A DNA stretch of 64,000 nucleotides from assembly GCA_029210565.1 (NCBI GenBank), contig JARGFQ010000008.1, positions 110,531 through 174,530 of the forward strand, in the 5' to 3' direction. Position numbers and translations under genes: made by a program. Below the pieces are notes generated by a model. It searched no databases and was not told the DNA's origin. It worked only from the letters and a program-made list of their open reading frames with translations. Shown piece after piece: positions 27,574 through 36,434 of the stretch. How positions within the stretch are numbered: position 1 is the stretch's first letter; the number at the start of each line of letters is the position of its first letter. The DNA is from Bacteroidales bacterium. GTDB lineage: Bacteria > Bacteroidota > Bacteroidia > Bacteroidales > VadinHA17.

Positions 27574-28110
27574 ATGAACTGGATCGATTTAGTCATTATT
27601 GCAGTGCTCGCATTCGGGCTGATACAGGGGTTCATAAACGGACTGATAATCGAGATCGCCGAACTGGCGGCACTGGTGCTGGGCATCTGGGGTGCCATCC
27701 ATTTTTCGGACTGGACGGCCGGCAAGCTGTCGGGATGGTTCGACATGCAGTCGTCATGGACCGGAATAATTGCCTTTGCCGTCACCTTTATCGCAATTGT
27801 AATAGGCGTCTATCTGCTCGGCAAGCTGCTCGACACCCTCCTGAAGGCGATGGCACTCGGGTTTGTGGTCAAGTCGCTGGGCGCCATCTTTGGAGTGCTG
27901 AAGGCTGCGCTGATATTGAGCGTCGTCTTCGTCTTCCTCAACAGCATCGACGAGAAGAGACACTTCCTGCCCTCATCCACCATATCCAGATCATTTCTCT
28001 ATAATCCGATCGCCGACCTTGTGCCTGCAATATTCCCCCTGGTTGAGGGCGGCGACCTCATCGACAGCTTCAACAGGCCAAAAAAGCAATCTCCTGGGCT
28101 GACCATCTGA
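27574..28110 (+). CDS. cvpA: CvpA family membrane protein
   Basis: A 178-residue inner-membrane protein of the CvpA (colicin V production) family. It has four hydrophobic helices (about 5-25, 28-45, 63-85, 100-120), the opening [24 protein letters not shown], and the conserved GxxxGLxxxLLGxxFG-like pattern around [19 protein letters not shown]. Its role in envelope homeostasis is poorly understood. It is divergent from the kinase remnant and lies upstream of tyrS. Confidence 0.88.
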   Translation: MNWIDLVIIAVLAFGLIQGFINGLIIEIAELAALVLGIWGAIHFSDWTAGKLSGWFDMQSSWTGIIAFAVTFIAIVIGVYLLGKLLDTLLKAMALGFVVKSLGAIFGVLKAALILSVVFVFLNSIDEKRHFLPSSTISRSFLYNPIADLVPAIFPLVEGGDLIDSFNRPKKQSPGLTI

Positions 28111-28120
28111 CCGGTTTTGA

Positions 28121-28128
28121 TATCTTTG
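28121..28128 (+). promoter_or_regulatory. -7 promoter element for tyrS
   Basis: TATCTTTG matches TAnnTTTG, 23 nt upstream of the tyrS ATG at 28152 and just after the cvpA stop. Confidence 0.55.
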
Positions 28129-28151
28129 CGACACCTGAATTCAAGATTCTG

Positions 28152-29447
28152 ATGATCAATTTTGTTGAAGAGCTGAGATGGAGGGGTATGATTCACGATA
28201 TCATGCCCGGAACAGAAGAGTTCCTGCTGAAGGAGAGGAGCTCGGCCTACGTTGGTTTTGACCCCACGGCAGACTCACTGCACATAGGCCATCTGGTGGG
28301 GGTGATGATGCTGAAGCATTTTCAGAATGCGGGACACACACCGATAGTGCTTATAGGAGGTGCCACCGGGATGATCGGTGACCCTTCAGGCAGGTCCGAG
28401 GAGCGCAACCTGCTGAGCGAGGAGACACTGCGGCATAACCAGGCCTGTCTGAAGAGACAGTTTGAGAAATTTCTCGACTTCAGTTCTTCGGCACCCAACA
28501 GGGCTGTGATGGTCAACAACTACGACTGGATGAAGGAGTACTCATTCCTTGGATTCATACGTGATATAGGAAAGCACATCACCGTCAACTACATGATGTC
28601 AAAGGATTCGGTGAAGAAGAGGCTTGACTCAGAGACCGGACAGGGGATGTCATTCACCGAGTTCTCGTACCAGCTGGTGCAGGGCACCGACTACCTCCAT
28701 CTTTACAGCAATCACGGCTGCCGCCTGCAGATGGGCGGATCGGACCAGTGGGGCAACATCGTCACCGGCACCGAGCTGATCAGGCGCAAGACCGGAGGAG
28801 AAGCCTGGGCTATGACCTGCCCGCTGATAACAAAGAGCGACGGACGCAAGTTCGGCAAGACTGAGAGCGGTAATGTCTGGCTTGACCCGGCAAAGACAAC
28901 ACCCTACCGCTTCTTCCAGTTCTGGCTTAACGTGGCTGACGATGATGCGGAGAAGTTTATCAGGATCTTTACAATGCTCTCGCGCAGCGAGATAGAAGAT
29001 CTTGTAAAGGCTCACAGTGCAGAGCCCCACCAGCGCCTCCTGCAGAAACGGCTCGCCGAAGAGGTGACGGTCATGGCTCACTCACGGGAAGAGTACGATG
29101 CTGCCGTGGAGGCTTCACAGATACTCTTCGGCAAGGGTACCACCGAACAGCTGCAGCGCATGGATGAGAACACATTCCTCTCCGTCTTCGAGGGAGTGCC
29201 TCTCTTTGACCTCGACAGGGAGGTGCTGTCGGCAGGGGTAAATGTCTCTGATCTCTGTGCACTGCACACGAAGATAGCCGAGTCAAAGGGAGAGATAAGA
29301 CGACTGATACAGGGCGGGGGTGTCAGTATCAACAGTAGCAGGATCGACAGTGCCGATATGACCGTCACTGCGGATCACCTGCTGAACAACAGGTACCTCC
29401 TCATTCAGAAGGGCAAGAAGAGCTATTACCTGGTAAGAGTGACATAA
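28152..29447 (+). CDS. tyrS: Tyrosine-tRNA ligase
   Basis: A class I aminoacyl-tRNA synthetase that charges tRNA-Tyr. The 431-residue protein has the HIGH motif at 44-47 (SLHIGH), the tyrosine-binding block [21 protein letters not shown], the KMSKS equivalent KFGKT at 233-237, and a C-terminal S4 RNA-binding domain (about 365-425, [15 protein letters not shown]). It is complete, has its own promoter, and is followed after 15 nt by the Wzz-like gene. Confidence 0.97.
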   Translation: MINFVEELRWRGMIHDIMPGTEEFLLKERSSAYVGFDPTADSLHIGHLVGVMMLKHFQNAGHTPIVLIGGATGMIGDPSGRSEERNLLSEETLRHNQACLKRQFEKFLDFSSSAPNRAVMVNNYDWMKEYSFLGFIRDIGKHITVNYMMSKDSVKKRLDSETGQGMSFTEFSYQLVQGTDYLHLYSNHGCRLQMGGSDQWGNIVTGTELIRRKTGGEAWAMTCPLITKSDGRKFGKTESGNVWLDPAKTTPYRFFQFWLNVADDDAEKFIRIFTMLSRSEIEDLVKAHSAEPHQRLLQKRLAEEVTVMAHSREEYDAAVEASQILFGKGTTEQLQRMDENTFLSVFEGVPLFDLDREVLSAGVNVSDLCALHTKIAESKGEIRRLIQGGGVSINSSRIDSADMTVTADHLLNNRYLLIQKGKKSYYLVRVT

Positions 29448-29462
29448 ACAAAGAGAAGCTCT

Positions 29463-30350
29463 ATGGAACAAAAAGTAAGGGCTGAGTTCAGGGCGGATTC
29501 CTTTGACCTCTTGAATTTCATTATCCGCCACTTTAAGAAATTTCTGGTCGCCGGAGTTGCCGCAGCCGTCATCTCGGCAGCGATATCGCTGATGATCAAG
29601 CCATTGTATGAATCAACAGTCACCCTCTATCCCTCATCAAATATCACCGAGACACGTACACTACTGGGGGAGGCTGCGTCCAACACTGAACTCTTCGGGG
29701 GTGACGATGCAACAGAAAAGCTGATACAGGTGATCAGCAGCGAACAGGTAAGGGATTACCTGCGGGAGAAGTATAACCTGGCCGCACATTACGGCATCAA
29801 ACCTTCAGAGCGTTATCCCAACACTGTCATTGCCGAAAAGATGGACAGATATATACGCAGTTCCAAGACCTCCTTCGGGTCGGTGGAGATAAAAGTCAGG
29901 GACCGCGACAGGGAGCTGGCGTGCATCATGGCCAATGATATTGCTGCCCGTGCCGATACCATCTTCAACAACATGCAGCGGAGCGCTGCTGCCGTGACCG
30001 TTGATGAGATAAGCCGCAGCTATGCGGAGCAGGAGGCACTGGTAATGCAGTATTCGGACTCTCTTACCCTTCTTGAAGGTGCTGCCGCCCTGAAGAGCTA
30101 TGCCATACTTGAGACCGAGACCGACTACCTGAACCTCATCCGCGGCAGACATATTGAGGCGCTGGCTCTCAGCCGCCGGACGATGCCCTACACCCTTTTG
30201 GTCGACTCTGGCGTTGTGGCTGAAAAGAAGGCCTTCCCCAGACGGAGTATCATCGTCCTTGTCTCAACGGTATCAGTGCTGATTCTCATGGCCCTGGTCC
30301 TCTTCGTGGCTGAAGGGGTGAAGCTGCACCGCAGTGATGACAGGCAGTGA
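29463..30350 (+). CDS. Wzz/GumC-like polysaccharide chain-length protein
   Basis: A 295-residue inner-membrane polysaccharide co-polymerase. The topology is typical: a first membrane helix at ~27-50 (KKFLVAGVAAAVISAAISL), a periplasmic alpha-helical region with a coiled-coil stretch (~150-235), and a second membrane helix at ~262-285. The proline-containing segment before the second helix (EKKAFPRRS) is conserved in the family. There is no tyrosine-kinase domain. The last 17 nt overlap the next gene, an O-antigen polymerase/ligase-like protein, so the two are translationally coupled and probably act together in glycan assembly. Confidence 0.8.
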   Translation: MEQKVRAEFRADSFDLLNFIIRHFKKFLVAGVAAAVISAAISLMIKPLYESTVTLYPSSNITETRTLLGEAASNTELFGGDDATEKLIQVISSEQVRDYLREKYNLAAHYGIKPSERYPNTVIAEKMDRYIRSSKTSFGSVEIKVRDRDRELACIMANDIAARADTIFNNMQRSAAAVTVDEISRSYAEQEALVMQYSDSLTLLEGAAALKSYAILETETDYLNLIRGRHIEALALSRRTMPYTLLVDSGVVAEKKAFPRRSIIVLVSTVSVLILMALVLFVAEGVKLHRSDDRQ

Positions 30351-31737
30351 GCTGCTGATATTACTGTTCCCGGCAGCGCTGGCGATTCTCCTGCTGGCGC
30401 TCTTCTCTCTTGAGCATCTTCTGCTGCTGACTCTCTTTCTCACCCCGCTGTCACTGCAGCTGAGCTACCTGACGGGTGGCACCGGCATCGATCTCTCCAT
30501 CCCCACGGAACCGGTGCTGGCGTTGCTTCTGATGGTCACTCTCTTCAAGTTGCTTGTCACACGTGAGTTTCCGTCGGGGATCCTGCGACACCCGATGACA
30601 ATCCTGGTCGGTCTGTACCTCATCTGGACGCTTATCACGTCGTTGACATCCACAATGCCGGGTGTCTCCTTCAAGACACTGGCATACCGCCTCTGGTTCA
30701 CGGCGGGCTTCTATCTGCTGGCAGCCCAGCTGGCCTCGGGTGAGAGGTTCAGGCGGAGATACGTGACGGCCTATTCCGCCGGCCTCGCCATCGTGGTGAT
30801 ATACTTCATCGTCAGGGTCCAGGGGGCAGGCTTTCTAAACCAGCAGTTCGCGCACTCGGCATGCTACCCCTTCTACAGGGACCACACCTCTTTCGGAGCC
30901 TCCATGGCCTTTCTCCTGCCTCCTCTGACGGTCATTATGTTAAGGAAGGACAACGGCCTGATGGCAAAAGTGCTGCTCTTCTCTCTTCTGCTTCTCTTTG
31001 TCGCCGGCTTCATCCTGTCGTACAGCAGGGCGGCATGGGTGAGCCTCATCGCTGCCGCGCTCCTCGGATTTATTCTCTGGATCAGGATGCCTGTCAGAGT
31101 GCTCTGGTTCGCTGCTGCAGGATTTATCCTGGCACTGGTGCTCAGCGCCGGATGGATATGGCAGCGGATGGACAGCACGACGGAAGACTCTTCTGCCGAC
31201 CTGAGCCAGCATCTGCGCTCGGCAGCCAATATCTCCACCGACCAGTCGAACCTCGAACGCATCAACAGGTGGAAGTGCGCCCTCAGGATGTTCACCGTCA
31301 AGCCTGTCGTGGGCTGGGGACCGGGCACCTACCAGTTCAACTACGCTCCGTTCCAGAAGGCATCGGAGAAGACGGTCATAAGCACTGACTTCGGCGATGC
31401 CGGCAACGCTCACAGTGAATATCTCGGGGCACTCAGCGAGTCGGGTCTGCCGGGGGCCCTGCTTTTCCTTATAATCACGGTAACGGCGGTGATCACAGGA
31501 ATCAGGGTATGGTACCGGGGAAGGAGGGGCCGGGAAGGAATTTTTGTGCTGACCCTGCTCACGGGCCTCATCACCTATGCGGTGCACGGCCTGATGAACA
31601 GCTTCCTCGACAGCGACAAGATCGCTGCCCTCTGGTGGGGTTTCATTGCCATACTGGTTGCAATGGATCTGGAGATAAAGAGGAGTCCTGAAGAGGATCA
31701 GGGCGGGAGTACTAAAGCAACTCCATCGCAAGGATAG
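30334..31737 (+). CDS. O-antigen polymerase/ligase-like membrane protein (Wzy/WaaL)
   Basis: A 467-residue protein with about ten to eleven membrane helices and one large periplasmic loop (~285-370) that contains the Wzy_C-type stretch NRWKCALRMFTVKPVVGWGPGTYQ and a His (NAHSEYLGALSESGLPG) typical of O-antigen ligases and polymerases. It is coupled to the Wzz-like gene by a 17-nt overlap. The gene converges on, and overlaps by 26 nt, the PP2C phosphatase gene. Polymerase versus ligase cannot be decided from sequence. Confidence 0.82.
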   Translation: MMTGSELLILLFPAALAILLLALFSLEHLLLLTLFLTPLSLQLSYLTGGTGIDLSIPTEPVLALLLMVTLFKLLVTREFPSGILRHPMTILVGLYLIWTLITSLTSTMPGVSFKTLAYRLWFTAGFYLLAAQLASGERFRRRYVTAYSAGLAIVVIYFIVRVQGAGFLNQQFAHSACYPFYRDHTSFGASMAFLLPPLTVIMLRKDNGLMAKVLLFSLLLLFVAGFILSYSRAAWVSLIAAALLGFILWIRMPVRVLWFAAAGFILALVLSAGWIWQRMDSTTEDSSADLSQHLRSAANISTDQSNLERINRWKCALRMFTVKPVVGWGPGTYQFNYAPFQKASEKTVISTDFGDAGNAHSEYLGALSESGLPGALLFLIITVTAVITGIRVWYRGRRGREGIFVLTLLTGLITYAVHGLMNSFLDSDKIAALWWGFIAILVAMDLEIKRSPEEDQGGSTKATPSQG

Positions 31738-32902
31738 AGACATCATCAAAGAGCCTCTGGTTGCCGGGGTGGATGTCAAGATCGTCGATCAGGCTCCGGA
31801 TGTTATCCGAGACCGGCAGCCTGTCGCCGAAGTGTTTAATAATAGGGGCCGTTCCAAGATCGATGCCCGCCTCATCCTTCAGCTCCGACAGCCCGTCGGT
31901 GTAACAGATGATCTTGGTAGGGTTGCTGAGCGTAACATAGTCAGTCCTCACCCAGGGCATCTCATCGAGCATGCCCACACCCACGCACGACTGTCTCAGC
32001 ACGGCTGTACGGTGTGTCTTGAGATCCACGGTCACGGGGGGGTTATGGGCAGCGTTGACATACTCGAGCACACGTGTCTTCAGATTATACCTTGCGATGA
32101 AGAGGGTGATGAACCGTTCGCCGGCGGAGTTGACCACCACCAGGGCGTTCAGTTTTCTTATCAGCTCCTCCAGGCTGGCTTCGACAGTAAAGATAGACCT
32201 GAGGCTGGCCTGGAAGTTGGACATAAGAAGCGCGGCTGACATCCCTTTTCCTGATACGTCAGCTATGCAGAATCCTATTACATTCTCCGAGAGGGTGAGG
32301 AAATCATAATAGTCGCCGCCTACCTCATAGTGGGGGTTATAGAAGCCCTGCACCCTTATCCGGTCGTCAGCCGGCAGCCTGTTGTTATCAGGGATAAGCA
32401 TTGTCTGCATGCGTGCCGCCAGCTCCAGCTCCCGGCGCAGGGCCTCCTGCCGGAGGCTCTCTTTGAAGAGGCGCTGGTTCTCGATGGCAACCACAATGAT
32501 GCCGGAGATTGTCTGAATGAAATTCAGGTGTTTGATCAGGGGGCTCATCCCCTCGCCCTCCTCGTCGATGTCACCTATGAGCGCATAGGCTGAAGGGATA
32601 TTGTTGTTGAGGACGGGGATGATGAAATCAACGCCCTTGAAGGGCTTCTGGGAGACCTCTGTCTGTATCTCCCTGAAGCGCAGCAGGTCGCGCTTAACGT
32701 CGATATTGGTCTGGAGGTTGTCACGGAAACCAGAGTTAAGCAGCGCTTCCCACTGCTCACCATGTTTGTAAAGCAGAATCTTACCTATGCCAAGGTCATC
32801 ACGGAGGATCGATTCGTACTTTTTGAGCAGATCCGGAGTAGGCAGGTTGGCGTTGATGGAGAGAGTAATATCGAGCAGGGCGTCGAGTTTGAATTTCGAC
32901 AT
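31712..32902 (-). CDS. GAF + PP2C (SpoIIE/RsbU-type) serine phosphatase
   Basis: A cytosolic 396-residue protein. Residues ~1-165 are a GAF-like sensory region (LTLSINANLPTPDLLKKYE). A short helical linker with ELELAARMQTMLIP, the usual lead-in to RsbU-type phosphatases, precedes the PP2C domain (~200-395). Metal-binding Asps are seen in EVGGDYYDF and FCIADVSGKGMSAALLM, and in YTDGLSE and FDDVSI. Such enzymes dephosphorylate STAS-type or SiaC-type partner proteins. A SiaC homolog is encoded at 39.5 kb. I prefer the ATG at 32902 (MSKFKLDALLDI) because the longer alternative (32968) overlaps efp and adds non-conserved residues. Confidence 0.85.
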   Translation of the reverse strand: MSKFKLDALLDITLSINANLPTPDLLKKYESILRDDLGIGKILLYKHGEQWEALLNSGFRDNLQTNIDVKRDLLRFREIQTEVSQKPFKGVDFIIPVLNNNIPSAYALIGDIDEEGEGMSPLIKHLNFIQTISGIIVVAIENQRLFKESLRQEALRRELELAARMQTMLIPDNNRLPADDRIRVQGFYNPHYEVGGDYYDFLTLSENVIGFCIADVSGKGMSAALLMSNFQASLRSIFTVEASLEELIRKLNALVVVNSAGERFITLFIARYNLKTRVLEYVNAAHNPPVTVDLKTHRTAVLRQSCVGVGMLDEMPWVRTDYVTLSNPTKIICYTDGLSELKDEAGIDLGTAPIIKHFGDRLPVSDNIRSLIDDLDIHPGNQRLFDDVSILAMELL

Positions 32903-32948
32903 CTTTAACCTGTCCTTCGGAAGCCTGCCCGGGGTCATCACGGCCGTC

Positions 32949-33515
32949 TCAACCCTTGACGCGTTCAATGTATGACCTGTCGCGTGTATCGACGCGGATC
33001 TTGTCGCCCACGCTCACAAACAGAGGCACCATTACTGTCGAGCCTGTCTCTATAGTCGCAGGCTTAAGGGTGTTGGTGGCTGTGTCACCGCGGAGTCCGG
33101 GTTCGGTATATGTCACCTCCATGACCACGTTGACGGGAAGATCAACCAGCAGTACAGTTTCGGTGTCTGCATGAACCACCACCTCAACCGTCGCTCCCTC
33201 TTTCAGCAGGTCACTGTTTTCGAGCATCGTCTCCGGCACTGTTATCTGTTCGAAGGTCTCCAGGTGCATCAGGTGATAACCCATGTCATCGCTGTAGAGG
33301 TATTGATGGGGTCTGCGCTCGACGCGTGCCACATTGACCTTTACGCCTGAGTTGAATGTATTGTCAAGCACCTTGCCCGTTGTCACGTTCTTCAGCTTCG
33401 TGCGCACGAATGCCGGGCCCTTGCCGGGCTTTACATGCTGAAACTGTACTATGGTATAGAGATCATTATTGTATTCGATCACCATTCCGTTCCTGAAATC
33501 TGCCGTAGTTGCCAT
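32949..33515 (-). CDS. efp: Translation elongation factor P
   Basis: A 188-residue EF-P that relieves ribosome stalling at polyproline. All three beta-barrel domains are present. The modification-site loop is [10 protein letters not shown] with the target lysine at K32, and the C-terminal signature [18 protein letters not shown] is intact. No epmA/epmB-like modification enzyme is seen in the window. It is in the minus-strand run after DUF3108 (20 nt gap). Confidence 0.97.
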   Translation of the reverse strand: MATTADFRNGMVIEYNNDLYTIVQFQHVKPGKGPAFVRTKLKNVTTGKVLDNTFNSGVKVNVARVERRPHQYLYSDDMGYHLMHLETFEQITVPETMLENSDLLKEGATVEVVVHADTETVLLVDLPVNVVMEVTYTEPGLRGDTATNTLKPATIETGSTVMVPLFVSVGDKIRVDTRDRSYIERVKG

Positions 33516-33535
33516 AAAAAAATTCTGTAATACCC

Positions 33536-34318
33536 TTATTTTTCAATAAAACTGAGGGGCGCTCCAAGCCCTTCATAACTTGTCATATCGACGTGAAATG
33601 CCCCCACAAAGATATCAAAACGTATCTTAACCGGTAAAAAATTTTCATCGGCGGTAAACCACATGGTCATGTCTTCCTCCGTCTGGAAGACTCTTCCCAC
33701 CTCGGTGACGGGATGAAACCGGTGACATTCTATCTTGCCGCCCCTGGTTCTGATTACCTCCTTGCCCTTGTATTTCAGTATGATAGGATACAACTCATCA
33801 GCAAACCAGGTTGTCATCTCATAGGTCTCACCAGGGACCGGGGTAACACCGCTGGCCAGGTAGTATTTCCTGAACCAGTAAAAGCAAGAGACTATGTCAA
33901 GCAGTCCCTTCGGTGCCGTATGGTTGCCGGAGAGGTCGCTGAAGACCAGGGTGGAGTCACTCCTTGATCTCTGGTCAAACCCCACCTCGTTATACTTCCG
34001 GTAGCGCCCCTCCTGGATATTTCTGATGCAGAAGACCGGCAGGTCAGTCTGCGGGTCAATATAACTCTCGTAGGTATCTCTCACCTTGTATATCACATCG
34101 GCCAGTCCGGTTGTCTGCCCGCTGACCCTGGCATGCCAGACAGGCTCACTACGGTAAGATGCCTCATTGATTTCAATGGAGGCCTTGCCGCTGCCGACAG
34201 GGCCGTATCTTATCTGGTATGTTACCTTCTCTCCCGGCATGTAAGGCTGCTTCTGTGCATCAAGTCGTTGCATGCCGGCAGTCAAGATCAACACAAGTAT
34301 GATTATTTTTTTTCTCAT
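33536..34318 (-). CDS. DUF3108 exported protein
   Basis: A 260-residue exported protein of the DUF3108 family. The preferred start at 34318 gives a signal peptide ([21 protein letters not shown]). An upstream in-frame ATG at 34423 lies inside tsaB and is rejected. The family core is evident: [36 protein letters not shown], and [20 protein letters not shown]. The probable fold is a periplasmic beta-clam. The function is unknown. It overlaps nothing after start correction and lies 16 nt after tsaB. Confidence 0.82.
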   Translation of the reverse strand: MRKKIIILVLILTAGMQRLDAQKQPYMPGEKVTYQIRYGPVGSGKASIEINEASYRSEPVWHARVSGQTTGLADVIYKVRDTYESYIDPQTDLPVFCIRNIQEGRYRKYNEVGFDQRSRSDSTLVFSDLSGNHTAPKGLLDIVSCFYWFRKYYLASGVTPVPGETYEMTTWFADELYPIILKYKGKEVIRTRGGKIECHRFHPVTEVGRVFQTEEDMTMWFTADENFLPVKIRFDIFVGAFHVDMTSYEGLGAPLSFIEK

Positions 34319-34334
34319 AGAGTGACCTGGATTA

Positions 34335-35027
34335 TTACGGGAAAAGCTTCCCGGGGACCGTTGCGATGAATTCCTTGAGATAATATGGTTCAAAATAGGC
34401 AACATCCTCAAACTGTTTGTCATGCAATGCTCTCACAGCCGGTATATGCAAATATGATGCCGAGAGGGGGAATGGAATTTCGAAGACAGCATTGGGGTGC
34501 CTGATGATCTCCCTGCATTTTTCGGCCCCGTTTCCGAAGAAGATCACCTTGCCGGTCTCAAGCATTTCACTGTATGATGTTTCGTTAATGATGTCGGCCG
34601 ATGTCTCTCTGATGGTTGTGCCGTCGCTCCTGAACACCGCATTGTAGACCTCCATTCGTCTTGCGTCGATCATCGGGCAGAGGAGCGTACCGGAGGAGGG
34701 CGGCAGAGGGCTGGCGGACAGGTATCCGTGACACATTGCCTCGAGAGTGTTGATGCCTATCAGGGGTATGCCGGCGCCGTAGGCTATTCCCTTGGCGACG
34801 GAGACGGCTATCCTGAGTCCGGTGTATGAGCCCGGGCCCTTGCTCACCGCCACAGCCTCAAGGTCCGCAGCAGTGGCCGCGGCCTCTTCGAGAAGGCTGC
34901 CGATGATGACTGTCAGCCGTGCAGCATGAGACTCACCTTGCGGAGCTTCACGGACGCTGATCACCCGCTCTTCATCGCACAGTGATGCCGAACAGACGAC
35001 GGTGGCTGTCTCAATGCAAAGGATCAT
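34335..35027 (-). CDS. tsaB: tRNA N6-adenosine threonylcarbamoyltransferase subunit TsaB
   Basis: A 230-residue ASKHA-fold protein, the scaffold partner of TsaD in making t6A37 of ANN-decoding tRNAs. The start LCIETATVVCSASLCDE and the signature KGPGSYTGLRIAVSVAKGIAYG are typical, and the C-terminal EPYYLKEF is conserved. It lies 24 nt after the RND adaptor on the same strand. Confidence 0.95.
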   Translation of the reverse strand: MILCIETATVVCSASLCDEERVISVREAPQGESHAARLTVIIGSLLEEAAATAADLEAVAVSKGPGSYTGLRIAVSVAKGIAYGAGIPLIGINTLEAMCHGYLSASPLPPSSGTLLCPMIDARRMEVYNAVFRSDGTTIRETSADIINETSYSEMLETGKVIFFGNGAEKCREIIRHPNAVFEIPFPLSASYLHIPAVRALHDKQFEDVAYFEPYYLKEFIATVPGKLFP

Positions 35028-35051
35028 TGCCGGTACGTGTACCTTGTGACG

Positions 35052-36320
35052 TTACTTTTTCTTATTGTCAATCTTGAAAAGCTCGTCCTTGTCAACCACT
35101 TCTATAAGTGTTGAATCGGCCAGTTTCTTCGAGATGGCACTGAAAGGCTGGACTATAACCTCCTCGCCCTCTTCCAGTCCGCTGAGGATCTCGATGTTGG
35201 CATTGTCCTGAATGCCTGTCTTTACATCCCGGGCAAGGGCGTATGTTCCGTCAGCGACAAAGACCAGGGTGCGTATCTCGTCACTCCCGAAGGCTTGCAC
35301 CTCAGTTGTGTCAGTGCGGGTGGTGACCGCCTGTATGGGCACCGTCAGAACGTCGCTCTTGCTGTTGGTAAAAATGTCTACCGATGCTGACATGCCGGGT
35401 CTGAAGGGACTGGGATTGTTCTCGCCGAGCAGGTCATCATAGGATTCCCTCAGCATCAGTATCCTGACCTCGAAGTTGGTGACCTGGTCAGCGGTGGTGC
35501 CGAGAGTGTTGGCAGAATTGGCTATCTCCGTCACCACGCCGGCGAAGGCACGGTCCATATATGCATCAACTTCAATCTTTGCACTGTCACCGAGTTTGAC
35601 ATTGATGATGTCATTCTCATTGACGTCGACAACAACCTCCATCCGGTTAAGGTCGGCCACGCGCAACACCTCCGTGCCCGTCATCATGTTGGCACCTACC
35701 ACCCTTTCGCCAAGCTCTACCGAGAGGCTGGAGATGGTTCCCGTCATGGGTGCGTAAACGGTGGTCTTCACCAGGTTCTCATTTGCCTCTTTGAGAGAGG
35801 CTTCCGAGCTCTTCACGGAATATTCCGCACTCTCTTTTTCGGCTTTGGCGATCTTATACGACGATTCCGCCTGCTCGAAGTCGGCCTGTGAGATGGTGTT
35901 CTCATCATAAAGCTTTTTGCTCCTGTTGTATGCCAGTTCGGCCTGTATCATCTGCGCCTCGGTCTGTGCCATCCTCGCCTTTGTGGAGTTAAGTGTGGCA
36001 GCGGCACGTTCACGGGCTGATATGTATATCTCAGGCTTGATCTTGAAGAGGAGCGTTCCTTTCTGAACGAAGTCACCCTCCCTGACATGGAGTTCGACGA
36101 TTTCACCGGAGACGTCAGGACTGATCTTTACCTCCGTTTCGGGCTGGATCTTGCCGTTGGCTGTGACAGCCTCAACGACAGGGTTGACGGCCACCTTCTC
36201 CACAGATACCTTCACTGTGGCTTCCTTGCCAAACCATCCCTTCTTCTTGCCTATGGCGGCAACTATTATGAGCAGCAATACCGCAGAGACAAGGATCTTG
36301 AGTATGTTGTTGTTTCTCAT
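35052..36320 (-). CDS. Periplasmic adaptor (membrane fusion) protein, HlyD/MacA-like
   Basis: A 422-residue membrane fusion protein with an N-terminal membrane anchor (ILKILVSAVLLLIIVAAIG). It has the two halves of a lipoyl/barrel-sandwich domain (KISPDVSGEIVELHVREGDFVQKGTLLFKI ahead, TTVYAPMTGTISSLSVELGERV behind), a long alpha-hairpin coiled coil (~105-190), and beta-barrel and membrane-proximal domains. It would link an inner-membrane pump to the TolC-like channel encoded upstream. No pump subunit (MacB or RND) is present on either side in the window. Leader-element copy B lies 22 nt upstream of the start. Confidence 0.9.
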   Translation of the reverse strand: MRNNNILKILVSAVLLLIIVAAIGKKKGWFGKEATVKVSVEKVAVNPVVEAVTANGKIQPETEVKISPDVSGEIVELHVREGDFVQKGTLLFKIKPEIYISARERAAATLNSTKARMAQTEAQMIQAELAYNRSKKLYDENTISQADFEQAESSYKIAKAEKESAEYSVKSSEASLKEANENLVKTTVYAPMTGTISSLSVELGERVVGANMMTGTEVLRVADLNRMEVVVDVNENDIINVKLGDSAKIEVDAYMDRAFAGVVTEIANSANTLGTTADQVTNFEVRILMLRESYDDLLGENNPSPFRPGMSASVDIFTNSKSDVLTVPIQAVTTRTDTTEVQAFGSDEIRTLVFVADGTYALARDVKTGIQDNANIEILSGLEEGEEVIVQPFSAISKKLADSTLIEVVDKDELFKIDNKKK

Positions 36321-36342
36321 TAGATTGTTTGATTATTATTTT

Positions 36343-36416
36343 ATTGGTCTAATGGAACTTACATGAAGAAAATTAATCATTTCCTTTTGTGAGTTACTGT
36401 TCATGTAAGTTTCATT
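36343..36416 (-). repeat. Conserved inverted-repeat leader element, copy B
   Basis: This is the best-preserved copy. Arms AATGGAACTTACATGAA (36351-36367) and TTCATGTAAGTTTCATT (36400-36416) match at 16 of 17 positions. The loop contains TTCCTTTTGTGAG, shared with copy A. The ATTGGTC end (36343-36349) faces the adaptor start at 36320. It sits in the 114-nt gap between tolC and the adaptor. Confidence 0.75.
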
Positions 36417-36434
36417 CGGGTATTTATTTTCAGG

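Noticed and set aside
30940..31779. Open frame of 279 codons antisense to the polymerase/ligase gene
   Set aside because: The plus-strand gene has coherent membrane helices and is coupled to the Wzz-like gene. The antisense product is low-complexity.
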